The notes under the pieces are model-generated. The model searched no databases. It worked only from the letters and a program-made list of their open reading frames with translations, and had not been told where the DNA came from. A program made the position numbers and the translations under genes. Of a stretch of DNA of 15,194 nt, positions 8,338 through 15,185 are shown piece after piece. How positions within the stretch are numbered: the first letter of the stretch is position 1; every line of letters starts with the position of its first letter. The stretch is from an uncultured Oscillospiraceae bacterium (GTDB taxonomy: Bacteria; Bacillota; Clostridia; Oscillospirales; Oscillospiraceae), in assembly GCA_934567355.1 (NCBI GenBank), contig CAKTJC010000050.1:1-15194 (forward strand), read 5' to 3'.

Positions 8338-8376
8338 GAAGCTCTGAGCAAATCGGCAAGTGTCGCTCAGCGCTTC
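8338..8376. other. Stem-loop between PBP stop and methyltransferase
   Basis: GAAGC (8338-8342) pairs with GCTTC (8372-8376) and CTGAGC (8344-8349) with GCTCAG (8365-8370) across one mismatch, closing a 15-base loop. The stem contains one copy of the 19-base repeat described separately. There is no T-run on either strand's 3' side, so it does not look like a simple terminator. It lies immediately after the PBP stop codon on the minus strand and may stabilise the PBP mRNA end or act in the methyltransferase leader. Confidence 0.5.
8342..8360. repeat. 19-base repeat, copy 1
   Basis: CTCTGAGCAAATCGGCAAG matches 15110-15128 at 18 of 19 bases. On the minus strand this copy ends 40 bases before the methyltransferase ATG. 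Confidence 0.6.
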
Positions 8377-8377
8377 C

Positions 8378-11203
8378 CTAGAAAAATACGTCTCCGTTGC
8401 CGGAATAGTCCCCGTAGGAGTTTCCGCCGCCGAAATCATTGCCGCCGTTGCCAAAATCGAAGCCGGTGTCTCCGCTGCCGTTATCGGGATAGATGATGTC
8501 GCCATTGTCCCAGTTGTCAAAGCCATCGTCCGGCGTGGTGGGGAAATTGATGATGGTATCCTGGTTGTGCAGCGGGCAGGAGATATAGGGCTGACCGGTC
8601 AGGTTGTTTGCATAGCCGCTGAAGCCGTACCAGGCAAGGGCATTTCCATAATTATCCACATAGTAGACATACCCGTCGGTGCCATAAACGCCCTCCAGGC
8701 CGACCTGCAGGGCGGCGCTGATCTCGTTGACTTCTGTCTGATTCAGGCGAACCAGAGAGCGGCTCTCGACCACGGCATCCGGGAACATGCGGCAGTACTC
8801 GGTGGCCACACCGCCGCCGGTGACGCAGTAGTCCACCTGGACGTGCTTGGTGCAGTACTCGGTAGGCACATCCTCGGGATAGCAATTCACAGACACCACC
8901 CGGGCAATGCCGCGGGCATCCAGGCTGCACGCAGGAGTGGCCAGCTTGCCGGAATCCAGGCAGATACTTACGTTGGTAAAGGCATTGCCGTTGTAGAGCC
9001 CGACCTGGGGCAGCCCGTTGTGGATGGGCTGCATGACCATCTTCCAAAGCCGGGCGGCGGGGTTTGCATAGTTATTGGTCAGATAGATCTGCTCCGGCTG
9101 ATTGTAGCCGCACCAGACCGCAGCGGTGTAGTACTTGGTAAAGCCCACGAACCAGCGGTCACGGTTGCTGGAGGTGGTGCCGGTCTTGCCCGCAATATTC
9201 TGACCGGGGAACACTGCTGCCGCGCCGGTACCGTTGTTGGCAGCGTTATACAGGCAGTAGTTCATATAGTTGACGGTCTTTTCGCTGAGGATCTGACTGG
9301 TGTCCTGCTGATTGTCCAGAACGATCTTACCGTCGCTGTCATATACCTTCGTGTAGGTGCGGGAGCTGCGGTAAACACCGTTGTTTGCAAAGGTGGCAAA
9401 AGCAGTGGACATCTCGCGCACCGTGGAGCCCACCGTCAGCGCGCCCAGCGCCAGCGGCGCGAGGGCAATGTCGGACATGTTTACTCCGTTGGAAGCGACA
9501 TAGTTATCGATCAGATAGTTCTGGCCGAAATTATACTTCGAAAAACTGAAGCTGTAGTCGACTCCGATCTGGTTGAGCAGGTTGGCCGAGACTGCGTTGA
9601 TGGACGAGGTAACGCCCTGGAAAATAGTCTTTGAATAGCCATACACGCGGCTGTCGTTTTTCGGCCATGCGCCGCCGCTGTAGGACAGCGGCATATCCCT
9701 GATGACGGTGGCAGGACTGAAGCCGCCCTTCTCAAAGGCAGGGGCATAAACGGACAGGGGCTTCTGCGCCGATCCGGTCTGCAGCTTTGCCTGGGTGGCT
9801 TTGTTATAGGCGAAGAAATCGGTCTTCTCCCCCACGCCGCCGGCCAGCGCCACAATGTCGCCGGTGGAATTGTCGATCACCACAATGCCGGACTGCAGCT
9901 GCTGGGTGCTTCGGGTGGTGGGGATATTATTCAGGTCGGTATAAATGGCATCCACCTGATCCTGAACATCCTTGTCCAGCGTCGTGTAGATGTGGTAGCC
10001 GCCCTTCTGGATCCTTTCCAGATAGTAGTTCCGGGCAGCCTGATCCATATCGTCCCACACGAAGCCGTCCCGGAGTGCCAGATCCGACGCCACATCCAGG
10101 ATCACCGTATCCACGAACCAGCTGTAGACGTACTGGGAGGCATTCTGGCTGACAGAGGTCTGGCTGCCGCAGCGGGGGCAGAAATACATACCGCCCTGGC
10201 TGGTGAAGGTGCTGATCGTGCCGCCGTAGCCGCACTGGTCGCACACCGCCCAGCGATCCGCCTCGTCGATGCCGTCCTTGAAGACGAGGGGCTGATTGAA
10301 GGCGTTGATATACTCTTCGTCCGTCAGGTAGCCCTGGTTCAACATTTCATTCAGGACGCTCTCCTGGCGGTAGCGGTTGCGCTGCTCACCGTTGCGCATC
10401 TCGCCCTTATACATATACACGCTGGTAGAATAGGGATTGAACAGGGAGGGGTTATTGGTAATGCTGATCAGGCTGGCGCACTCGGCTACCGTCAGACTGC
10501 GCAGCTCTTTGCCGAAATAGGCGGCAGCGGCGGATTTGACGCCATAGCAGCCCTTGCCCAGATAGATCCGGTTCAGGTACTCCTTCATGATGACGTCCTT
10601 GTCGTATTCCTTTTCCAGAAGCTGGGCGCGGAAGATCTCCATCACCTTTCGCTGAACGGTGATGCTCTTCTCATCCGTGGTATTTTTGACCAGCTGCTGC
10701 GTGATGGTGGAGCCGCCGAACTGGGAGTCGCCGCCGAAGAACATATTGGCGCAGGCCTTGACCGTGGTGATCCAGTCCACGCCCTGGTGCTCGTAGAAGC
10801 GCTTGTCCTCGATGGCGACGGTGGCGTCCACCAGCGCCTGGGGGATCTCATCCCAGGTGGCGGGCTGGCGGTCGGTGGTAGTATAGATCTGCTGAAGCAG
10901 CTGAATATTGCCGTCGTTGTCTACGTAATGGACGTAGGAGGTTTTCTCAATGTCGTAATCCTCGTATGACCAGTTCTGCGCCTCCTTGAGGATGTCGTTC
11001 TGCAGGTACTCAGCCAAGGCGCCGACAAACACGATGCCGCTGATCAGGCAGATCAGCAGCACCGTTGCAGCGGCGCCGATGGCGATCTTGGCGGCGGAAA
11101 ACACCGTGGAGCAAGCAGTGTACACCAGCTTCAGCGTCCAATGAGGATTCCATTCCTGGCGGACCTTTTTCCTTCTTCTGTTGTTCTGTTCTTGATTTGC
11201 CAT
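8378..11203 (-). CDS. Class A penicillin-binding protein (PBP1A-like) with zinc-ribbon-like insertion
   Basis: A 941-residue bifunctional peptidoglycan synthase, type II membrane protein. A basic cytoplasmic head (NRRRKK) and a membrane helix at about 38-63 lead to a GT51 glycosyltransferase domain. This has IEDKRFYEHQGVDW (catalytic Glu132), GGSTITQQLVKN (163-174), RKVMEIFRAQLLEKEY and KEYLNRIYLG. The transpeptidase domain has the acyl-serine motif SAQK (Ser478-Lys481), SIN (534-536) and KTGTT (673-677). Between the two domains lies CDQC...CPRC (residues 321, 324, 342, 345). Numerous further Cys residues follow KTG (for example 748, 759, 774, 784, 793, 804), including the common CxxSGKLATxxC motif. 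The tail from about 890 is low complexity (Gly, Asp, Asn, Phe, Tyr). The ATG at 11203 is chosen for GGAGG six bases upstream. It has its own divergent promoter. Confidence 0.95.
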   Translation of the reverse strand: MANQEQNNRRRKKVRQEWNPHWTLKLVYTACSTVFSAAKIAIGAAATVLLICLISGIVFVGALAEYLQNDILKEAQNWSYEDYDIEKTSYVHYVDNDGNIQLLQQIYTTTDRQPATWDEIPQALVDATVAIEDKRFYEHQGVDWITTVKACANMFFGGDSQFGGSTITQQLVKNTTDEKSITVQRKVMEIFRAQLLEKEYDKDVIMKEYLNRIYLGKGCYGVKSAAAAYFGKELRSLTVAECASLISITNNPSLFNPYSTSVYMYKGEMRNGEQRNRYRQESVLNEMLNQGYLTDEEYINAFNQPLVFKDGIDEADRWAVCDQCGYGGTISTFTSQGGMYFCPRCGSQTSVSQNASQYVYSWFVDTVILDVASDLALRDGFVWDDMDQAARNYYLERIQKGGYHIYTTLDKDVQDQVDAIYTDLNNIPTTRSTQQLQSGIVVIDNSTGDIVALAGGVGEKTDFFAYNKATQAKLQTGSAQKPLSVYAPAFEKGGFSPATVIRDMPLSYSGGAWPKNDSRVYGYSKTIFQGVTSSINAVSANLLNQIGVDYSFSFSKYNFGQNYLIDNYVASNGVNMSDIALAPLALGALTVGSTVREMSTAFATFANNGVYRSSRTYTKVYDSDGKIVLDNQQDTSQILSEKTVNYMNYCLYNAANNGTGAAAVFPGQNIAGKTGTTSSNRDRWFVGFTKYYTAAVWCGYNQPEQIYLTNNYANPAARLWKMVMQPIHNGLPQVGLYNGNAFTNVSICLDSGKLATPACSLDARGIARVVSVNCYPEDVPTEYCTKHVQVDYCVTGGGVATEYCRMFPDAVVESRSLVRLNQTEVNEISAALQVGLEGVYGTDGYVYYVDNYGNALAWYGFSGYANNLTGQPYISCPLHNQDTIINFPTTPDDGFDNWDNGDIIYPDNGSGDTGFDFGNGGNDFGGGNSYGDYSGNGDVFF

Positions 11204-11289
11204 AGAGAACCTCCGCAACTCCGGCCATGGCAGCCGGAGGGAATCGCACTGAATTCAAAGGGGCATAATTCTGAGCATGCCTTCATAGG

Positions 11290-11318
11290 ATTATAACATA
11301 ATGATGCCCAAAACGAAA
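11290..11318 (-). promoter_or_regulatory. Probable promoter of the PBP gene (extended -10)
   Basis: On the minus strand TGTTATAAT is a perfect extended -10 (TATAAT at 11295-11290). The -35 at 17-base spacing (TTTCGT, 11318-11313) is weak. The leader to the PBP start codon is about 80 bases. Confidence 0.7.
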
Positions 11319-11475
11319 GACCTAATTTATGAATTATCCTTTAATTTCAGGAAATAATCCAGATATAAAACTCAAAGTACCCGAAAAGGATAGCCAGTTT
11401 TCAAAATTGTATACTTTATTGTGTATGTCCTTCTCCCCTGCCCGGTTCTTTGTTCAGTTTGTGCAATATTCACTA

Positions 11476-11504
11476 TTGATTTTACCCCGTTGGCAGGTTA
11501 GAAT
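11476..11504 (+). promoter_or_regulatory. Sigma-A-type promoter of the DUF1292 gene
   Basis: TTGATT (11476-11481) and TAGAAT (11499-11504) are separated by 17 bases, 26 bases before the start codon. The GGAGG ribosome binding site of the gene follows at about 11520. Confidence 0.75.
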
Positions 11505-11530
11505 ACCAGTAAAGAGTTTGGAGGTGCGCC

Positions 11531-11806
11531 ATGGCAGACGAATATGGCTCCGACTTTATCACCATCGCCGATGAGGACGGAAAGGAATACGAGCTGGAGG
11601 TGCTGACCACCGTGGAATACGGCGGCGCCAGCTATCTGGTCGTGGTGCCTGCCGACAGTGAGGACGGCGCTGACCTGGAGGTCAGCATTCTCAAGTCCAC
11701 CGAGGAGGACGGCGAGCCGCTTCTGTGCGCCATCGAGGACGAGGCAGAGCTGCAGGCGGTGTACGACCTGATCATGGACTCTCTTTACGAGGAAGAAACG
11801 GAATAA
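11531..11806 (+). CDS. DUF1292 family protein
   Basis: A 91-residue, very acidic protein with the DUF1292 (YrzB-like) pattern: ITIADEDGKEYELEVLTTVEYGGASYLVVVPADSED, then a variable acidic stretch, and EDEAELQAVYDLIMDSL at the end. No signal peptide or membrane segment is present. The function of the family is not known. The ATG has GGAGG six bases upstream and a good promoter in front. The 3' end runs straight into the structured RNA region at about 11809, with no terminator between them, so the two may share a transcript. Confidence 0.92.
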   Translation: MADEYGSDFITIADEDGKEYELEVLTTVEYGGASYLVVVPADSEDGADLEVSILKSTEEDGEPLLCAIEDEAELQAVYDLIMDSLYEEETE

Positions 11807-11808
11807 AC

Positions 11809-12005
11809 CCTTCCTGCTTGGTGCGAGTGCGTCCTTTTGGACCCACATTTTTTGAACGGGATGTTAGACTTCCCGGCTGGATTGCAGACCTCCCGCCCAC
11901 GCGCAGACGTGTGGTGGACGTTGGGAGCAGCGAAAGTCGTGAGCGGCAACCCACCTGCCATTTCGTGCAGGTCATAATTGGACGTGCTGCGGCCAAAGCG
12001 GGGTT
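11809..12005 (+). ncRNA. ssrS: Probable 6S RNA
   Basis: This roughly 195-base non-coding stretch folds into the long rod with a central bubble expected of 6S RNA, which binds and holds housekeeping RNA polymerase. A closing stem pairs CCTGCTTGG (about 11813-11821) with CCAAAGCGGGG (about 11993-12003), with a bulged A. GTGCGTCC (11827-11834) pairs fully with GGACGTGC (11980-11987), allowing wobble. Inside, the 3' side of the bubble carries an ACCTGC...GCAGGT hairpin, as in Firmicute 6S. The terminal arm is built from GACTT/AAGTC, GCTG/CAGC, CTCCC/GGGAG and a CCACGC/GTGTGG tip. I also recognise the general sequence style of clostridial 6S (GCGGCAACCCACCTGC). No clear promoter sits at its 5' end. 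Ends are approximate. Another rod-shaped small RNA is the alternative. Confidence 0.75.
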
Positions 12006-12037
12006 GGCATGGGAGCTTCGGCTCCCATGCCTTTTTT
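12006..12037 (+). terminator. Rho-independent terminator of the 6S-like RNA
   Basis: An 11-bp perfect stem (GGCATGGGAGC, 12006-12016, with its complement at 12021-12031) and a TTCG tetraloop, followed by six Ts (12032-12037). It ends the DUF1292/6S unit. Confidence 0.95.
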
Positions 12038-12094
12038 CGTGGTACGGAAAAACCGTAAAAGCATGCATTTATCGATTTTTAACAAATTTGCCAC

Positions 12095-12123
12095 TTGAAA
12101 GAAACAGAAAAATAGATTATAAT
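12095..12123 (+). promoter_or_regulatory. Sigma-A-type promoter of the foldase gene
   Basis: TTGAAA (12095-12100), a 17-base spacer, and a perfect TATAAT (12118-12123). The leader to the ATG at 12198 is about 70 bases and contains the ribosome binding site. This is the strongest promoter match in the window. Confidence 0.85.
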
Positions 12124-12197
12124 GTGGTGGTCTGTTTGTACCGGTGCTATAAAGATACAAACAAATCGAACAAGGAACAATGAGAGGAAATGATTTC

Positions 12198-13826
12198 ATG
12201 AGTGCATCCAAAAAGAAGCAGCTTCGCTCTGAAAATGCGGGAAAGATGACCGAGCGTCAGATCGCCGAGCAGAAGGAAGCAAAAAAAGTTAAGATCTACA
12301 GCATTGCCTTTGTAGTCGTGCTGGTAGCGCTGATCGTCCTTGCCGTGGCCATCAGCGTCAATCGCTCCGTCGAAGCCAACGGTGTGCACGAGAAGAACAC
12401 CGTCGCCGCCACCATCGGCAGCCACGAGCTGAGCAACGCCGAGCTGAGCTACTACTACATCGACTATGTCAACAACTACGTCAACACCTATGGCAGCTAC
12501 CTGTCCCTGTTCGGTCTGGATACCTCCAAAACGCTCGACCAGCAGGTTTACAGCACCGAGACCGGCGAAACCTGGGCCGATTTCTTTATCAGCCAGGCCG
12601 CCTCTACCGCACAGAGCACCCTTTCTCTGGCCGACGCTGCCGAGGCTGAGGGCTTTGCCCTGTCCGAGGAGCAGCAGACCCAGGTCGATCTGCTGAGCAG
12701 CAACCTGGACTCCTACGCAAAGCTCTATGGCTACAGCAATGCCGACGCTTTCCTGAAGGCACAGTATGGCAACGGCTCCTCCAAGGCGGATTACCTGGCC
12801 TACTACAGCCGCAATCTGCTGGCCAGCGCCTATCAGACCGCCCATCAGGATGCTCTGAGCTATACCAGTGAGCAGATCCGTGAGGCCGACAGCCAGGATC
12901 CCGCCAAGTACTCCTCCTACAGCTACGCTCAGTACCATGTCCCCACCTCCAAGTTCCTCACCGGCGGCACCACCGATGAAAACGGCACCACCACCTACAC
13001 CGCTGCCGAGCGGGATGCTGCCGTGGTCGCCGCGAAAGCTGCCATCGCTCCCCTGCTGAAGGCTGCCAACCTGGACGAGCTGAATGCCGCCATTGGCGAA
13101 ATGACCATCAACGAGGGTACCGAAGCCTCCGCTACCGTTTACACGAACCAGGCACGCAGCGGCATCAATACCTATCTGGCCGACTGGATTACCGATGAAG
13201 CCCGCCAGGAGGGCGACATCACCAGCATTGAGGTCCCCACCACCGTCACCGACGAAAACGGCGAAGATCTGGAAACCGTTTCCGCCTACTATGTGGTGAT
13301 GTACACCGGCAAGAACGACAACCAGACCGATCTGATCAACGTCCGCCACATTCTCGTTGGCTTCAGCGGCGATCAGAACGAGGACGGCACCTACACCGAT
13401 GAGGCCAAGGAAGCCGCCCGCACCAGTGCTGAAGAGATTCTGGACGAGTGGAAGTCCGGCGACGCCACCGAGGACAGCTTCGCTGAGCTGGCCAATACCA
13501 AGTCCACCGACACCGGCTCCAATACCAACGGCGGCCTGTACGAAAATGTCTACCCCGGCCAGATGGTTGCCGCATTCAACGACTGGTGCTTCGATGCCGA
13601 CCGCAAGCCCGGAGATACCGGAATTGTGGAAACCAGCTACGGTTACCATGTGCTGTACTTCGTGGGCACTACCGGCGAGACCTATCGGGATTACCAGATC
13701 GTGAACGACCTGAGAACCGCCGACATGAACACCTGGCTGGAGGGTCTGCTGGAGGACTACACTGTTACCATGGGTGACACCTCCTACATGCGCAAGAACA
13801 TCAGCCTGTCCACCTCCAGCAACTAA
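12198..13826 (+). CDS. Membrane-anchored parvulin-type peptidyl-prolyl isomerase (PrsA/SurA-like foldase)
   Basis: A 542-residue protein with a basic cytoplasmic N-terminus, one membrane helix at about 33-54 and a large extracytoplasmic part. The C-terminal PpiC/parvulin domain spans about 380-489, with VRHILVGF at the start, FAELANTKSTDTGS...GGLYENVYPGQMVAAFNDW in the middle and GYHVLYFVG at the end. Residues about 62-240 form a helical SurA-N-like chaperone segment. The stretch 242-372 resembles a worn parvulin domain without catalytic features. There is no lipobox Cys, unlike typical PrsA; the anchor is a transmembrane helix. It probably helps secreted or membrane-bound proteins fold at the outer face. 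The ATG at 12198 is chosen for AGAGGA upstream and the lysine-rich start; an in-frame ATG at 12180 would add six residues. It has its own promoter and terminator. Confidence 0.9.
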   Translation: MSASKKKQLRSENAGKMTERQIAEQKEAKKVKIYSIAFVVVLVALIVLAVAISVNRSVEANGVHEKNTVAATIGSHELSNAELSYYYIDYVNNYVNTYGSYLSLFGLDTSKTLDQQVYSTETGETWADFFISQAASTAQSTLSLADAAEAEGFALSEEQQTQVDLLSSNLDSYAKLYGYSNADAFLKAQYGNGSSKADYLAYYSRNLLASAYQTAHQDALSYTSEQIREADSQDPAKYSSYSYAQYHVPTSKFLTGGTTDENGTTTYTAAERDAAVVAAKAAIAPLLKAANLDELNAAIGEMTINEGTEASATVYTNQARSGINTYLADWITDEARQEGDITSIEVPTTVTDENGEDLETVSAYYVVMYTGKNDNQTDLINVRHILVGFSGDQNEDGTYTDEAKEAARTSAEEILDEWKSGDATEDSFAELANTKSTDTGSNTNGGLYENVYPGQMVAAFNDWCFDADRKPGDTGIVETSYGYHVLYFVGTTGETYRDYQIVNDLRTADMNTWLEGLLEDYTVTMGDTSYMRKNISLSTSSN

Positions 13827-13838
13827 AAACGCATCCGA

Positions 13839-13872
13839 AAAAGCGGGGACTGCATGTGCAGCCCCCGCTTTT
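13839..13872 (+). terminator. Terminator of the foldase gene
   Basis: A 15-position stem (13839-13853 with 13858-13872, one A-C mismatch) with AAAA on the 5' arm and TTTT on the 3' arm, GC-rich in the middle. It starts 12 bases after the stop codon. Confidence 0.88.
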
Positions 13873-13966
13873 AGACTGTCAAAAAGGATTGCAGTCTGCT
13901 GCGCGCACTCCTTGTTCGCCTGCGAGCGGCAAACTCTGCGAGGCTTTCTTGATATTCCGGCGCATA

Positions 13967-14000
13967 CGAAACCGGCTGCCCATTTGGGCAGCCGGTTTCG
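13967..14000. terminator. Perfect hairpin after mreB, possible terminator
   Basis: A perfect 15-bp inverted repeat (13967-13981 and 13986-14000, CGAAACCGGCTGCCC and its complement) with the loop ATTT. It starts 33 bases after the mreB stop on the minus strand. Neither strand has a T-run after the stem, so it is an atypical terminator or an mRNA 3'-end stabiliser. Confidence 0.55.
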
Positions 14001-14033
14001 CTATGAAAGCCTTGATGATGTACCCCTCAAAGA

Positions 14034-15077
14034 TCAGAAATTCTGCTTCATCATACGCTTGCGGGCGATGTTGATGGGGCCTTCGGACATGTGGTTGATC
14101 CAGGCAAGGCTCTTGCCGCAGCCGTAGGCAGTGCAGGAATCAGGGTCGTCGGCCAGGATGCAGGGGATGCCGGTGCGCTCGATAAGCAGCTCCGTAAAGC
14201 CCCAAACCTGGCTGCATCCGCCGGTGAGGGTGATGCCGGTCTCGGAAATATCGCTGACCAACTCCGGGCTTGTCTGCTCCAGAACCGCCAGCACTTCGTC
14301 CGCGATCTGGCGGGCAGGACGGCGGAGCACCTCGTAAATTTCGGTGGAGGTCAGGGTGACGGTTTTGGGCATGCCGGTCTTGGAATCTCTGCCCTTGACG
14401 TTCATGGTCATTTCCTCCTGACGGGGGTAGACCTGGCCGATCTGGATCTTCACTTCCTCGGCGGTGACCTGGCCGATCACCACGCCGTACTGGCGGCGGA
14501 CGTAGCGGGCAATGGATTCGTCAAAGGAATCGCCTGCGATTTTCAGGGAGGACGAGACGGTGACGCCGTTCATACTCAGCACGGCAATGTCCGTGGTGCC
14601 GCCGCCGATGTCCACGACCATATGTCCCTGGGTGCCCTTTAAGTCCAGTCCTGCGCCCAGGCCGGCAGCCAGAGGCTCCTCGATCAGGAACACTCTTCGT
14701 GCGCCTGCCTCGATGGCGGCGTTAATAACGCTGCGCTCCTCCACCTCGCTGACACCGCTGGGAACGCTGATGACCACGCGGGGCTTGGGGGTGAAGACGG
14801 AGGCCTTCGTTGCCGTTTTGAACATCTCCTGGAGCATGCGCACGGTCATCTCATGGTCGCAGATGACGCCCTCCTTCAGCGGGCGCATGGCAACCACGTT
14901 GCCGGGGGTACGGTTGAGCATGTTCCGGGCGGCAGCGCCGACCTGCAAAATCTTGCCGGTGTTGCGATCGAGCGCCACAACGGCAGGCTCACGCACCACC
15001 AGACCCTTTCCGTCGGCATAAATCAAAACATTGGAGGTACCCAGGTCAACGCCCAGGTCATTGGAAAACAGCTGCAT
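14034..15077 (-). CDS. mreB: Rod shape-determining actin homologue, MreB/Mbl family
   Basis: A 347-residue bacterial actin that guides lateral wall synthesis as membrane-bound filaments. Phosphate motif 1 is DLGVDLGTSNVLIY (7-20), VVISVPSGVSEVEERSV is at 101-117, the conserved IEEPLAAGLGAGLD at 132-145, and phosphate motif 2 DIGGGTTDIAVLS at 156-168. The adenosine motif, usually TGGGxLLxG, reads LTGGCSQVWGF (284-294), a departure from the standard form. The ATG at 15077 is chosen because AGGTGA lies five bases upstream; the GTG at 15086 is an in-frame alternative. mreC and mreD are not adjacent downstream, so this resembles the stand-alone Mbl/MreBH-type copies of Firmicutes. It converges on the foldase gene. 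I see no strong promoter in the 108 bases upstream. Confidence 0.94.
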   Translation of the reverse strand: MQLFSNDLGVDLGTSNVLIYADGKGLVVREPAVVALDRNTGKILQVGAAARNMLNRTPGNVVAMRPLKEGVICDHEMTVRMLQEMFKTATKASVFTPKPRVVISVPSGVSEVEERSVINAAIEAGARRVFLIEEPLAAGLGAGLDLKGTQGHMVVDIGGGTTDIAVLSMNGVTVSSSLKIAGDSFDESIARYVRRQYGVVIGQVTAEEVKIQIGQVYPRQEEMTMNVKGRDSKTGMPKTVTLTSTEIYEVLRRPARQIADEVLAVLEQTSPELVSDISETGITLTGGCSQVWGFTELLIERTGIPCILADDPDSCTAYGCGKSLAWINHMSEGPINIARKRMMKQNF

Positions 15078-15109
15078 ACAATTCACCTACTTGGTTCGTT
15101 TTTGGGAGC

Positions 15110-15128
15110 CTCTGAGTAAATCGGCAAG
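15110..15128. repeat. 19-base repeat, copy 2
   Basis: CTCTGAGTAAATCGGCAAG matches 8342-8360 at 18 of 19 bases. On the minus strand it ends 32 bases before the mreB ATG. Confidence 0.6.
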
Positions 15129-15185
15129 AGCTGGCAGCGAGGGATTTTGTTCCCAGGCAAAGGATGAAAAATGGAGGAATACTGT

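Larger units (their letters stand above)
11204..11530. other. Divergent intergenic region between PBP and DUF1292 genes
   Basis: These 327 bases contain no credible gene. The part from about 11285 to 11480 is clearly more AT-rich than its surroundings. It holds a minus-strand promoter for the PBP gene (about 11290-11318) and a plus-strand promoter for DUF1292 (11476-11504). Between them I see only unstructured AT-rich sequence, including a TATACT at 11410-11415 without a matching -35. Confidence 0.8.

Noticed and set aside
8338..8376. Stem-loop as a Rho-independent terminator of the PBP gene
   Set aside because: There is no T-run after the stem on the minus strand (the following bases are TCCAAAAG), so it is listed only as a stem-loop.
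8302..8526. N-terminal extension of the methyltransferase
   Set aside because: The added 75 residues are Thr/Ala/Ile-rich, lie largely in another frame of the PBP tail, and lack a ribosome binding site, while the ATG at 8301 has one.
11341..11470. A small gene or riboswitch in the AT-rich divergent region
   Set aside because: Frames are short without ribosome binding sites, and I could not find nested stems of riboswitch type.
11725..12183. 152-codon plus-strand frame across the DUF1292 end and the 6S-like region
   Set aside because: It overlaps DUF1292 out of frame, passes through a terminator hairpin and a promoter, and has no ribosome binding site. The structured RNA explains the region better.
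12147..13649. 500-codon minus-strand frame opposite the foldase gene
   Set aside because: The Gly/Val-rich sequence is a mirror of biased codons. The plus strand has a promoter, ribosome binding site, membrane helix and parvulin domain.
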